64,000 nt of DNA, taken from the NCBI GenBank assembly GCA_964195425.1, contig CAXMOM010000039.1, forward strand, positions 131,309 through 195,308. Direction: 5' to 3'. Position numbers and translations under genes: made by a program. This DNA is from Glaciecola sp964195425. Its GTDB lineage: Bacteria > Pseudomonadota > Gammaproteobacteria > Enterobacterales > Alteromonadaceae. The stretch's first letter is position 1, and each line of letters begins with the position of its first letter. This document shows positions 27,165 through 36,192 of the stretch, piece after piece. Below the pieces are notes generated by a model that was not told the origin of the DNA, ran no database searches, and saw only the letters and a program-made list of their open reading frames with translations.

Positions 27165-27629
27165 TTAATCCATTTTTTCTATGACAAGCTCAGGTTCGCT
27201 GTTGTTTGATACATCTAATATAAATCTATACATAGCGGTTTCTGATGGCGTGAACTGTAAGTTGAGTGAATCGCTAGCGCATACTAAATCTACTGAACCG
27301 CTAAGCCTCATCGCAACAGCACCAAATTCATTGCCGCAGTTTAATGTCATAGTCCAGTCAGCATCAGCAACCTTGAAATCATACGGCTGACCATCTGCAA
27401 TGAGTTCAATTGTTACTGCGTAACTATCATTTCTACTGTCATTGGTACTGGGAAGTAATTTAAACGCCTCATTCACTTCCCACCAGTTAAATACGCCCCG
27501 TAAGTACATATTAGAATAGTCTTTTTCGGGCGCTTGCTTAAAGAAATCGGAAGATCCCGAAGAAGCGCAGCCCGCCAACACATGCAATCCTATAAGTACT
27601 ATAGTGAGTTTTACTAATCTTACATACAT
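27165..27629 (-). CDS. Small lipoprotein with a CBM48/pullulanase-like beta-sandwich domain
   Basis: A 154-residue lipoprotein with the lipobox LAGC at residues 18-21. The mature part has the pattern YLRGVFNWWE ... YDFKVADADWTMTLNCG ... LQFTPSETAMYRFILDV, which resembles the glycogen-recognition/pullulanase-associated domains that bind alpha-glucans. The domain call is a pattern judgement without a search. It lies 20 bases after glyS and 7 bases before the epimerase gene, so it may be read through from glyQS. No enzyme active site is visible. Confidence 0.6.
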   Translation of the reverse strand: MYVRLVKLTIVLIGLHVLAGCASSGSSDFFKQAPEKDYSNMYLRGVFNWWEVNEAFKLLPSTNDSRNDSYAVTIELIADGQPYDFKVADADWTMTLNCGNEFGAVAMRLSGSVDLVCASDSLNLQFTPSETAMYRFILDVSNNSEPELVIEKMD

Positions 27630-27649
27630 AGCTATTGTTAACTCATCGC

Positions 27650-29746
27650 TTAAAAGTTTAATACTGAAATGTCGGCAACCGATAAAAACTGCTTACGAAT
27701 GTGTGAAATTAATGCAATACGGTTTGCCTTCACTGCTTCATCATCTGCCATAATCATTACCTTATCAAAGAATTTATCTAGGCTGCTCTTGAGTGATGAA
27801 AGCTGGGCGAGCACTTCCTGGTATTGACTCTGTTCGACTAGCTGCGGCAAATTTTTCATTACCGCTTCATAGTTACTATACAAAGCTCGCTCTTCTTCTT
27901 CAACAAAAAGGGCTTGATTTATACTGGCAATGTTGTCTAAATTAATTTCGTTTTTGGCTAATATATTGGCTACGCGCTTGTTTGCTTTAACCAAACTTTC
28001 AGCGCTGTCTGTAAGTGCGAATTCGGCAACGGCAGTAACGCGCTGATTAATATCGCTAAGCGACTGTTTACTCTCGCAGGCGAGTACAGAGGTAACAATA
28101 TCGGCGTTGATGTTTTTGTCTACATAAAAAGGCTTTAAGCGGTCAAGTAAAAACGCAACTACTTGGGCCTCAACCTTCGGATTACTTAACTTATCGTCAA
28201 ACAAATTGGTCACTTTACTGACAATTTGGGTTAGGCTTACGTCTATATTGAAGGTAACTAATATACGTAAAATGCCTATAGCGCTTCTGCGTAAAGCAAA
28301 TGGATCTTTGTCACCTTTTGGCAGTTTGTTTATGCCAAAAATACCCACTAGGGTATCGAGCTTTTCGGCTAATGAAACCAGCATGCCAGCTTTGGTTTGC
28401 GGGAGTTCATCACCTGCAAAGCGAGGCAAGTATTGCTCTTTAATCGCTTTTGCTACATTTTCATTTTCGCCATCGTGTAGCGCATAATGATAACCCATTA
28501 CGCCCTGAACACTTGGAAACTCCATTACCATGTTGCTCACAAGATCGGCTTTGGCTAACGTTGCTGCGCGGTTAGCGTCGCTTATATCTTGCGGGCTGGC
28601 TTGAATTAGAGCACCAATAGCCTGCGTGATTTGAGCAACACGGGTAGATTTCTCAGCTACAGTTCCCAATTCTTTTTGGAACAAGATACTATCTAGCTTG
28701 CGTGCTTTATCTGCTAGTGTGGTCTTTTTGTCGGTATCAAAAAAGAACTTTGCATCTGACAATCTTGGACGAATAACTTTTTCGTTTCCCGCCACAATTT
28801 GCGCGGGGTCTTTACTTTCGATATTGGAAACAAACAGAAATTTAGAAGATAGCTGGCCTTTTGTGTCAAGCAAAGGCACATATTTCTGATCGTCTTTCAT
28901 GGTGTAAATAAGCGCTTCTTTCGGTACGTCCAAGAAGTTGGGCTCAAACTGTGCTTGCAATACTACAGGCCATTCAACTAATGAGGATATTTCTTCAAGT
29001 AATGCGCTGTCGTAATCGGGTGTTAGGTTTAAGCTAGTAGATTGCGCGACTAGCTGATCTTCAATGGCTTTCATTCTGTTGTTGTAATCAACTAACACAT
29101 ACTGCTCTTTCATTAAGAGTGCGTAGTTGTCGGCGTGATCGAGTATTACTCTGTGTTCGCCATGGAATCTATGACCCGATACCAAATTATCCGATTTAAG
29201 GCCTAACAGTGTTAAGTCAATCACTTCGTTTGAGTACATTACGCATAAGGTATGTACTGGGCGTATAAATTCTATACTGCTACTTCCCCAGCGCATTGCT
29301 TTAGGAATAGGCAAATGTTTGATTGCGCGCTCAAGTGCACCTTGTAACTGGGTGTCTAGGCTTTGGCCAGGCACAAGGGCTTTGTGCAGTAACCACTCGC
29401 CTTTGTCTGTCTTTAGCCGTTGCGCTTGGTCAATGGTAATGCCATTCCCTCTGGCCCATCCCATAGCGGCTGGCGTGGGTTCACCATCACTGTTAAAAGC
29501 AACCGAAACGGCTGGTCCGCGTTTATCTACTTGTTTGTCGGCTTGTTTGCGCAAACAGTGCGTGAAGGCTACAGCTAACCGACGTGGGGCACCAAAAGGC
29601 ACGCATTGTTCAAAAGCAAAACCTAGTTTACTGAGCTCTTGCGACAAGCTTTGTGCAAAACTATCAGATAAGAGCTTAAGTGATTTAGGTGGTAACTCCT
29701 CGCAGCCTAACTCAACTAATAAAGTGTGTGTATGCAAATCAGTCAT
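27650..29746 (-). CDS. glyS: Glycine-tRNA ligase beta subunit
   Basis: The beta subunit of the alpha2-beta2 glycyl-tRNA synthetase, required for tRNA-Gly binding and charging. The 698-residue length is typical. It starts LLVELGCEELPPKSLKLLSD and contains RRLAVAFT, KRGPAVSVAF, MRWGSSSIEFIRPVH, GHRFHG and KVIRPRLSDAKFFFDTD, all GlyS hallmarks. DPFALRRSAIGILRIL is present in the later part. It lies two bases after the glyQ stop, a coupled operon. Confidence 0.97.
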   Translation of the reverse strand: MTDLHTHTLLVELGCEELPPKSLKLLSDSFAQSLSQELSKLGFAFEQCVPFGAPRRLAVAFTHCLRKQADKQVDKRGPAVSVAFNSDGEPTPAAMGWARGNGITIDQAQRLKTDKGEWLLHKALVPGQSLDTQLQGALERAIKHLPIPKAMRWGSSSIEFIRPVHTLCVMYSNEVIDLTLLGLKSDNLVSGHRFHGEHRVILDHADNYALLMKEQYVLVDYNNRMKAIEDQLVAQSTSLNLTPDYDSALLEEISSLVEWPVVLQAQFEPNFLDVPKEALIYTMKDDQKYVPLLDTKGQLSSKFLFVSNIESKDPAQIVAGNEKVIRPRLSDAKFFFDTDKKTTLADKARKLDSILFQKELGTVAEKSTRVAQITQAIGALIQASPQDISDANRAATLAKADLVSNMVMEFPSVQGVMGYHYALHDGENENVAKAIKEQYLPRFAGDELPQTKAGMLVSLAEKLDTLVGIFGINKLPKGDKDPFALRRSAIGILRILVTFNIDVSLTQIVSKVTNLFDDKLSNPKVEAQVVAFLLDRLKPFYVDKNINADIVTSVLACESKQSLSDINQRVTAVAEFALTDSAESLVKANKRVANILAKNEINLDNIASINQALFVEEEERALYSNYEAVMKNLPQLVEQSQYQEVLAQLSSLKSSLDKFFDKVMIMADDEAVKANRIALISHIRKQFLSVADISVLNF

Positions 29747-29748
29747 GC

Positions 29749-30657
29749 TTATAGCTCCTTCGATTTACAAAGTGGAAAACCAAGGGCTTCACGGGTCTCA
29801 AAATACATTTGGGCACAGGCTTTTGCGAGTGCTCTTACACGTAGAATATACCCTTGGCGCTCTGTTACCGATATGGCGTGGCGAGCATCCAGCATATTGA
29901 AGGCATGAGACGCTTTCATCACCTGCTCGTAAGCGGGTAAGGGGAGTTGTTTTTCAATTAGCAATTTACTGGCTTTTTCGCATTCGTCAAAGGTAGTAAA
30001 CATAAAATCCACATCTGCATATTCAAAGTTATAAGCAGATTGCTCTTTTTCGTTTTGTAAAAAGACATCGCCGTACGTTACTTTTCCAAAAGGTCCTTGC
30101 GTCCAGACCAAATCGTAAATACTGTCAACGCCTTGCATATACATCGCTAAACGTTCAAGACCATAGGTAATTTCGCCAGTTACTGGCTTACACTCAATGC
30201 CGCCAACTTGCTGGAAGTAAGTAAATTGGGTAACTTCCATTCCGTTTAACCATATTTCCCAGCCTAAACCCCATGCGCCTAAGGTAGGGGATTCCCAGTT
30301 ATCTTCTACAAAACGAATGTCGTGAACCAAAGGGTCGAAGCCAAGCATTTTTAATGAACCCAAATAAAGTTCCTGAATATTGCTAGGAGAGGGCTTCATC
30401 ATTACTTGGAACTGATAATATTGTTGTAAACGGTTTGGATTCTCGCCATAGCGGCCATCGGTAGGACGTCGACAAGGCTGAACGTAAGCACTGTTCATTG
30501 GCTCAGGGCCTAAAGAACGCAAAAATGTCATTGGGTGAAAGGTGCCAGCACCCACTTCCATGTCTAAGGGTTGAATGATTACGCAGCCTTGTTGCGCCCA
30601 ATAATCTTGTAATGCCAAAATTAACCCTTGGAAGGTGTCTAAATCGTATTTTTGCAT
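29749..30657 (-). CDS. glyQ: Glycine-tRNA ligase alpha subunit
   Basis: The catalytic alpha subunit of bacterial glycyl-tRNA synthetase. Motifs LQDYWAQQGCVIIQPLDMEV, GAGTFHPMTFLRSLGPEPM, YVQPCRRPTDGRYGENPNR and WEIWLNGMEVTQFTYFQQ match GlyQ. The open frame extends 28 codons further upstream to 30741, but the family starts at MQKYDLDTFQGL, so 30657 is chosen (302 residues). glyS follows directly. Confidence 0.97.
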   Translation of the reverse strand: MQKYDLDTFQGLILALQDYWAQQGCVIIQPLDMEVGAGTFHPMTFLRSLGPEPMNSAYVQPCRRPTDGRYGENPNRLQQYYQFQVMMKPSPSNIQELYLGSLKMLGFDPLVHDIRFVEDNWESPTLGAWGLGWEIWLNGMEVTQFTYFQQVGGIECKPVTGEITYGLERLAMYMQGVDSIYDLVWTQGPFGKVTYGDVFLQNEKEQSAYNFEYADVDFMFTTFDECEKASKLLIEKQLPLPAYEQVMKASHAFNMLDARHAISVTERQGYILRVRALAKACAQMYFETREALGFPLCKSKEL

Positions 30658-30846
30658 AGCCTTAACAGTCTTTAGCCTTAATAGTTGAAATATTATTTGA
30701 AAGTAAACAGCGACTATTATTAGTGTGATCAGCAATAGCACCGAGAAACACGTCAGTATACCTCGATTTAGGGGGGCTTGGTAAGGCTGAAATGTATCAG
30801 ATTAGGCGTAGAGGGTGAAAAAATCCCGAATAATAGTCAATATTGC

Positions 30847-31296
30847 TTAGGCTACTTCGAGTTTTCTTAGCGCTTCGGTTTCTTTTAAGATTTTACTTTC
30901 TAACAGACTCTCGAGTTCTTGCCGTTCTCTATCTTGTTTACGCCTTTCAGACTTAGTTAATAATGTGCGTGCTTCATGAGTGGGATAGCTCTTAACCTTG
31001 TCAAATAATTCATGTGTGGAGGGGAATGCTTTGGCATAGTCTGGGTGTGGATCTACTGGCATAGCTTCTAGAAGCCTGCAAATACGAATAACGCCCTCAG
31101 ACAAATCACACTGCTGCTGTTGAATGGCAAATGCGATAGTTTGAATAGACGACTGCATAGACGCAACGCGCTTGTTGCGAACCGCTTGCTTTTTATCTTT
31201 TTGAGACTTGACTAAAGCTAGTAATCGGAATGCATAGACGCCTAAACCTAGGATGATGATGGCGCCTAATGCCATTAGTATTATGCTGATGTTCAT
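30847..31296 (-). CDS. DUF2489 family membrane-anchored protein
   Basis: A 149-residue protein with one N-terminal transmembrane helix (MALGAIIILGLGVYAFRLLA) followed by a basic linker. A mostly helical cytoplasmic domain contains MQSSIQTIAFAIQQQQCDLS and EGVIRICRLLEAMP, then a charged, coiled-coil-like tail. This matches DUF2489, of unknown function, common in gammaproteobacteria. It lies 26 bases downstream of yihI and probably shares its transcript. Confidence 0.78.
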   Translation of the reverse strand: MNISIILMALGAIIILGLGVYAFRLLALVKSQKDKKQAVRNKRVASMQSSIQTIAFAIQQQQCDLSEGVIRICRLLEAMPVDPHPDYAKAFPSTHELFDKVKSYPTHEARTLLTKSERRKQDRERQELESLLESKILKETEALRKLEVA

Positions 31297-31322
31297 ATAA
31301 AAATAGTGCTCATATAAAAAGA

Positions 31323-31871
31323 TTAATCCTTAAAATCGTCCATCTTTATTGCGTCTAACTTGGCAAAGGGATCATCTTCTTGTTCATTTTCTTCAATACT
31401 GTCTTGTGTATATTCGTCAACATCTATGCCCATTAGCTCGCATAATACTCTGTAGCGCGCGGTCATTTTGTCTACATAGGCTTGTTCTGCTGCTTTCAAT
31501 TTGCCTACTTCCTGCTTTTCAAGCAGCATTTCTAGGTCATTATCGGCTTCAATTGCCTCAAATTCTGCCTGTGGGGTTCTATATTTTACAGGTTCAACAA
31601 TGGTGACTTTTGCTGTTACTGGTCCCTGGTTATCCTGAGCATCTTCCTGACCTTGTACATATTTAGACAAATCAATTGGCTTTTTACTACCCGAACGAGG
31701 ATCTTGCTTTTGCTTTTTCGTTGATGCGAGTATTGCTTCCGCTAGTTTCTGGCGAGTACCTGGTTTATTACCTGATCTTGCTTTTGGCTTTTCTACGGTA
31801 TTTATAACGCGAGGTGCTTTAGATTTAGGTATACCTATACGGTCTTCTGTTCTAGATTTCTTACGTGACAT
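31323..31871 (-). CDS. yihI: Der GTPase-activating protein YihI
   Basis: YihI stimulates the GTPase Der (EngA) and so tunes ribosome assembly. The 182-residue protein has the expected very basic N-terminus (MSRKKSRTEDRIGIPKSKAP) and an acidic C-terminal half with LEMLLEKQEVGKLKAAEQAY and MTARYRVLCELMGID, ending in an Asp/Glu-rich tail. The neighbourhood of engB and cytochrome genes resembles that in other gammaproteobacteria. Confidence 0.88.
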   Translation of the reverse strand: MSRKKSRTEDRIGIPKSKAPRVINTVEKPKARSGNKPGTRQKLAEAILASTKKQKQDPRSGSKKPIDLSKYVQGQEDAQDNQGPVTAKVTIVEPVKYRTPQAEFEAIEADNDLEMLLEKQEVGKLKAAEQAYVDKMTARYRVLCELMGIDVDEYTQDSIEENEQEDDPFAKLDAIKMDDFKD

Positions 31872-32053
31872 GAAGTTCTCAATTTGACAAGCTCAACAAG
31901 GTTGAGTGTTTAATAGTGACTAATAATAAATTAATCGGGATTATACCTGATGGTAAGCAATACACCAATGAAACTGATAGATAATAAACGCGAGGTATTT
32001 AAGCACCATGAATGCATTTTTGTTAAAGAGGGATAAAAGCAGAAGAGGGTAAA

Positions 32054-32087
32054 GAAAAAAAAGGTGACAGCCAAAGCTATCACCTTT
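32054..32087 (-). terminator. Rho-independent terminator on the minus strand
   Basis: Read on the minus strand, AAAGGTGATAGC and GCTGTCACCTTT form a 12-bp stem with one mismatch around a TTTG loop. A run of eight T follows. It ends whatever is transcribed leftward from the cytochrome c4 side. Confidence 0.85.
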
Positions 32088-32300
32088 ATTCAATGAGTGT
32101 CTTTAGACACCTCTCCCGTATTGGCACATCATGTGCCTTCGTCCAATGCTAGACTTTCTTTTTATTATTATTTGCAAGCTAGCGAACTTTTTTTCGGTCT
32201 TCCGTTACACTTTATTATTTTTTTATTTTATTCATCAGCTAGAACATTGCAACCTTTCGGCGCTGCCCGTAGCCAGTGAGTGAGGTAGATAATACTCATA
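32088..32300 (-). ncRNA. Candidate small RNA or structured 3' UTR between cytochrome c4 and yihI
   Basis: About 255 bases without a coding frame precede a strong terminator. On the minus strand two further compact hairpins occur: GGCAC-ATGAT-GTGCC (about 32131-32145) and GTGTCT-AA-AGACAC (about 32098-32111). Three hairpins ending in a U run are typical of an independent small RNA. In E. coli the interval between engB and yihI carries csrC, but only about three GGA motifs are seen here, so CsrC identity is not supported. Limits, promoter and function are unknown. Confidence 0.35.
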
Positions 32301-32344
32301 AAAATAATATTTACAACATTTTTAACAAAAAATTTACAAAGCTT

Positions 32345-32968
32345 TTAATACAAGCCTTCTAAGTACTTAGAAAGTATCGAGATATCTTCGTCAGTTAATT
32401 TAACAGAAATCCCGCGCATCATGCCATTAAGGTCATTATTGCGGCCGCCCGAACGAAACATTTCTAACTGACTTTTGGTATAAGCCGCATGTTGCCCACT
32501 AATTACGGGGAAACCGGCCAAGTTCATGCCTTTACCGTTACCACCGTGACATGCACTACAAGCCGTAATTCCGCGCTCAGCATCGCCGCCTCTATATAGC
32601 GCCTCGCCTCTTGCTACAACATTTTCTGGGGTTTCACCAACTTTCAGTTGTTGACCCGAAAAGTAAGCACTAATGTCTAACATGTCTTGGTCTGAAAGCA
32701 TCATGGCTTGGGCATTCATAATGATGTTGTTACGGCCTTCCTTGCCAGTTGTTTGAGATGCTAATTTAAATTCTTGCAACTGCTTAACTAAATAGCCTTG
32801 ATGCTGACCGGCCAATTTTGGATTCATAGGAATAGCGCTATTGCCATCGCTACCATGACAGGCCGCACATGTTCCTGATTTTGTTTTTCCAGCTTCGGCG
32901 TCACCCTCTGCTTGTACTGCAACAGTGGTGGCCAAGAATATAGCTAAAATTAAACAATATTTTTTCAT
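32345..32968 (-). CDS. Diheme cytochrome c4
   Basis: A 207-residue periplasmic cytochrome with a signal peptide ending near AVQA and two similar domains. Haem sites are C34AACH38 and C137SACH141, and Met-containing loops follow (IPMNPKLAGQ; MNLAGFPVISGQ), as in cytochrome c4. It carries electrons from the bc1 complex to terminal oxidases or other acceptors. It is divergent from engB, a common arrangement. Confidence 0.95.
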   Translation of the reverse strand: MKKYCLILAIFLATTVAVQAEGDAEAGKTKSGTCAACHGSDGNSAIPMNPKLAGQHQGYLVKQLQEFKLASQTTGKEGRNNIIMNAQAMMLSDQDMLDISAYFSGQQLKVGETPENVVARGEALYRGGDAERGITACSACHGGNGKGMNLAGFPVISGQHAAYTKSQLEMFRSGGRNNDLNGMMRGISVKLTDEDISILSKYLEGLY

Positions 32969-33069
32969 ACTTATGCTCTCTAAAAGTGAGGTTCAACAGA
33001 TTACCAGATACGATATTACGATATTTTACACAAATAACGGCCTAAAAAAACATTTCCTTGATAATTCTA

Positions 33070-33083
33070 TGGATTTACATCAA
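33070..33083 (-). promoter_or_regulatory. Possible FNR-like site between cytochrome c4 and engB
   Basis: The minus strand reads TTGATGTAAATCCA, one mismatch from the FNR consensus TTGATnnnnATCAA. It lies about 105 bases upstream of the cytochrome c4 start. Oxygen control of this cytochrome is plausible but untested. Confidence 0.3.
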
Positions 33084-33149
33084 ACAAACTCATTATTTAA
33101 GTGTAAACTTAACGCTTATTCAGCCTTTATTTAGCTTATTCTACTTCTT

Positions 33150-33767
33150 ATGTCTTATTTTACACTAGCAAAATTTCTAACCAGTGCACCCGATATTTCT
33201 CACCTCGAACCGTTTAGCGGCGGGGAAGTTGCCTTCGCAGGGCGCTCAAATGCGGGTAAGTCGAGTGCATTAAATCGATTAACTCGTCAAAAAAGTTTAG
33301 CACGTACCAGTAAAACACCTGGTCGAACGCAATTAATTAATTTATTTGAGCTAGACGACCAAAGAAGGCTTGTTGACCTTCCCGGTTATGGATATGCCAA
33401 AGTACCATTGGAAATGAAACTAAAATGGCAGAAGTCTTTAGGAGAGTATCTGCAAAAAAGAGAATGTCTGAAGGGCTTAGTAGTATTAATGGATATTCGT
33501 CACCCCTTAAAAGACCTTGATCAAGAATTAGTCTATTGGGCGGTTAGTGCAAATTTACCCGTTTTAATTTTATTAACAAAAGCGGATAAATTAAAAGCAG
33601 GTAAACGCAAAAATCAATTGCTGATGGTACGCGAGGCATGTATCGCGTTTAATGGTGACGTTACTGTAAATGTATTTTCTTCGCTTAATGGCTTGGGCAT
33701 TCCTGAGACTGAACAGAAATTGTCACAGTGGCTAGATATACCTAGTAAATCGGCTGAAAAAGAATAG
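33150..33767 (+). CDS. engB: Ribosome biogenesis GTPase YsxC/EngB
   Basis: A TrmE-Era-EngA-EngB-Septin-like GTPase needed for large-subunit assembly. The 205-residue protein has G1 AFAGRSNAGKSSALNRL (about residues 29-45), G2 around KTPGRTQLINLF, G3 LVDLPGYGYAKVP and G4 TKADKLKAG. These all match EngB. It is divergent from cytochrome c4. Confidence 0.96.
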   Translation: MSYFTLAKFLTSAPDISHLEPFSGGEVAFAGRSNAGKSSALNRLTRQKSLARTSKTPGRTQLINLFELDDQRRLVDLPGYGYAKVPLEMKLKWQKSLGEYLQKRECLKGLVVLMDIRHPLKDLDQELVYWAVSANLPVLILLTKADKLKAGKRKNQLLMVREACIAFNGDVTVNVFSSLNGLGIPETEQKLSQWLDIPSKSAEKE

Positions 33768-33895
33768 AAATATACAAATATATTGGAATCGCGACTGCTC
33801 ATGCAATGTGGTCAGATAATGTCGCAGATAAATTAGAAATGTTCTGAAAACAGGACTTTTGTAACACAATTTTTAAAAAGCTCCCATAAAAGCCC

Positions 33896-33933
33896 TAAAA
33901 AAAGAAAGCCCCATTTACACACTAAACGGGGCT
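33896..33933 (-). terminator. Rho-independent terminator downstream of the phytanoyl-CoA dioxygenase-like gene
   Basis: On the minus strand AGCCCC and GGGGCT form a stem (33907-33912 with 33928-33933) extended by weaker pairs, followed by TTTCTTTTTTT. It ends the DnaJ/dioxygenase operon. Confidence 0.8.
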
Positions 33934-34046
33934 AATACACAGGGAGAACAACACATTCACTATATATGAGCAAAATACTTGGGAAAAGTTCCCGACTAGT
34001 TAAAAATAGTTAAAATTTATTATGTGCTGTGATCGAATATTTTAAA

Positions 34047-34895
34047 TCATTCGTCGAGCAGTCTGAGAGGATGCTGCCCATTAACCATGCCCATGAAGGG
34101 AGAATGAATCGAATAACCTACTAGAGCGCGAAGCTCTGGCGATAGGGTGCTTATGGTCTCTTTATTCAATTCTAACAAGTAATTTTCCTGTTGCCGCATA
34201 AACGCCTCACAATACTGGTGGGTAACCGCAAGTCTGGGAGATCTAGCATTATTTGCACCACCTCCATGCCAGGTAGTTCCGAGAAAAAATATAACCGAGC
34301 CAGCCGGCATCACTGCTTGAATGACTTTATCGGGAGTAGGACGTTGCCGACCATCCCATTTGTGACTTGCAGGCACAACGACAGTCGCTCCGTTTTTCGC
34401 AGTGAAATCGTCAATTGCCCAAATACTGGCGGCACCCAGTGGAGGCCTAGGCCGAGGTATGTGATAAAATGAATCATCGTAATGATAAGCTTGTTGCTTT
34501 TCGCCAGGCAGGATATTTATCACTTGGCTTTGGCTAAGCAGAAAGTTAGGTCTGAACAATAAATCCATCAAACCCAGTATCCTTGGATGGTCTGCCAATC
34601 TATCTATACATCGAGTTTTTGCCAACACATTATATAATCGTTGAGTTTTTTCTCCCTCAAATTCATTTCTACCTTTGTGGTTCATTAAAGGCAGGCACGT
34701 GGTTTTAATTTCCTTACACTGAGATAGGGTGAGTAGCCCTTTGATAATTACATAACCATCAGACATTAAAGTGTTGAAATCTTGAACAATCAGGGCCGAC
34801 TTTCGTTGCGCTGATGGTGGCAATTGTTTGAATTTTTTCGCAAGATCTTTGCCTGAATAGCCCTTAATATTGCCTTCGGTTTTCATCATGGACAC
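34047..34895 (-). CDS. Phytanoyl-CoA dioxygenase (PhyH) family protein
   Basis: A 282-residue Fe(II)/2-oxoglutarate oxygenase-like protein. The iron triad is visible: His138-Tyr-Asp140 in AYHYDDSFYH and His210 in TWHGGGANN. Arg221 in RSPRLAVTHQY is the likely 2-oxoglutarate anchor. Family members hydroxylate small molecules or lipids; the substrate here is unknown. It lies nine bases after the DnaJ-related gene, so probably cotranscribed. Confidence 0.85.
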   Translation of the reverse strand: MSMMKTEGNIKGYSGKDLAKKFKQLPPSAQRKSALIVQDFNTLMSDGYVIIKGLLTLSQCKEIKTTCLPLMNHKGRNEFEGEKTQRLYNVLAKTRCIDRLADHPRILGLMDLLFRPNFLLSQSQVINILPGEKQQAYHYDDSFYHIPRPRPPLGAASIWAIDDFTAKNGATVVVPASHKWDGRQRPTPDKVIQAVMPAGSVIFFLGTTWHGGGANNARSPRLAVTHQYCEAFMRQQENYLLELNKETISTLSPELRALVGYSIHSPFMGMVNGQHPLRLLDE

Positions 34896-34903
34896 TGTCT
34901 CTT

Positions 34904-35581
34904 CTATTGAGTGGTGTTGCTACCGTTTCTTTCTAAATATTCACACAAAACCTCGTAAGCCTGCAAAACTAGTTGTGCTTTTTCTGAACTGCCTCCCTTA
35001 TCGGGATGATAACGATGCTGTAGCTTGCGATACTGTGACTTAAGCTGTTCTATAGATAGCTCAATTGCAGAGTCGTGTTTACTGCTACTTTTTAAGTAAT
35101 CATTCAATTCAAGCATGTTGATTGCGTCTTGTATAGCTTTAGGGTTTTGCTTAACCGTCGTTTTGCTACCTGACATTTTAACCCAAAAGCTGGCGAGAAG
35201 TTTGTCGACTTCTGCTTGATCTGTGCTGGTCAAATTGTTCCAGTCTAAATAATATTGGGCTAATAGGTCGGTGGTTTCTAATGTGTTTTTATGCTTATGT
35301 ACCGTAGGGTTTAACTTTATGTTAGTAGTTACTATGTCTAGTTCACCTATATCATTTGTGCGCCACTCACTTCGTAGCTTGTAAAGTGTATGAAATAATA
35401 TGAAATGTGTTTGAAACAGTACCAATGAATCGTGTAAAGCTGAGGCATTAAATATGCCATGGGGGGGCTGCTTAAGAAGCGTAATTATTTCGTATTCGCT
35501 TATGCCCTTTTCAAATAAAGGCAACAAAGACTGCAGTATTTCATGTAGCTTTTGTTGGCATAGCAGATGCGATTGCGACAC
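34904..35581 (-). CDS. DnaJ-related protein with C-terminal J domain
   Basis: A 225-residue protein with an N-terminal DNAJ-related domain (about residues 8-125; LPLFEKGISEYEIITLLKQP, SLVLFQTHFILFHTLYKL). A C-terminal J domain carries the essential HPD motif in LQHRYHPDKGGSSEKAQLV. J domains stimulate Hsp70 ATPase, so this should be a DnaK co-chaperone of unknown client range. The architecture is common in Vibrionales and Alteromonadales. Confidence 0.88.
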   Translation of the reverse strand: MSQSHLLCQQKLHEILQSLLPLFEKGISEYEIITLLKQPPHGIFNASALHDSLVLFQTHFILFHTLYKLRSEWRTNDIGELDIVTTNIKLNPTVHKHKNTLETTDLLAQYYLDWNNLTSTDQAEVDKLLASFWVKMSGSKTTVKQNPKAIQDAINMLELNDYLKSSSKHDSAIELSIEQLKSQYRKLQHRYHPDKGGSSEKAQLVLQAYEVLCEYLERNGSNTTQ

Positions 35582-35597
35582 TTAAATCATGCGCCGT

Positions 35598-36035
35598 CTA
35601 AGACAAACTTTTGGGTGCTTGATTCCTATTGTCGAGGCTAAATTGCCCAGCACCTCTTGCTGATAACACCAATAGCCCTGCCATTATTGCCATGTTTTTG
35701 AAAAAATTTTGTGTTTCGCGGGCTACATCTCCGCCTTCGGGTAAATTCCAAAAATTGTGCATGTATAGACTAATAACGAGCGTCATTCCTGCGAGTAAGA
35801 AAGCCGATATTTTAGTTTTAAAACCAAAAATTAAGGCAAGTCCAAACAGAAGCTGCAATACAATAGTAATAGGTAAGAGAACTTCTATCATTGGAACACT
35901 GTGTTTGGCCATATATTGTGACATAAGCTCGTAATTACCAATTTTTTGCAAACCTGGCACTATAAAATATAGGCCTAGTAGTGTTCGTCCTAGCACTAGG
36001 CTTGGCGTTTCCAGCATACTTATTAGTTTGTCCAT
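35598..36035 (-). CDS. DoxX family membrane protein
   Basis: A 145-residue protein with four hydrophobic helices and the DoxX pattern LGRTLLGLYFIVPGLQKIGN, PITIVLQLLFGLALIFGFKT and NMAIMAGLLVLSARGAG. The family includes inner-membrane proteins linked to redox stress; the function here is unknown. Confidence 0.85.
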   Translation of the reverse strand: MDKLISMLETPSLVLGRTLLGLYFIVPGLQKIGNYELMSQYMAKHSVPMIEVLLPITIVLQLLFGLALIFGFKTKISAFLLAGMTLVISLYMHNFWNLPEGGDVARETQNFFKNMAIMAGLLVLSARGAGQFSLDNRNQAPKSLS

Positions 36036-36113
36036 ATTAGCTACCTCACGGTTAATTATTTTATTTTTAGTAACAATAGATGATTAACACGCGCAGGTAT
36101 ACAAGTTTGAAGG

Positions 36114-36150
36114 CTAAAAAAAAGAGCCGTGCAAATATAGCAGGGCTCTT
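36114..36150 (-). terminator. Rho-independent terminator after the M14 peptidase gene
   Basis: On the minus strand a 7-bp AAGAGCC/GGCTCTT stem (36122-36128 with 36144-36150) is followed by eight T. It separates the peptidase gene from DoxX. Confidence 0.85.
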
Positions 36151-36192
36151 CGAACAAACATAAATGAGTTAATTTATGTTCTTATAGTGCTG

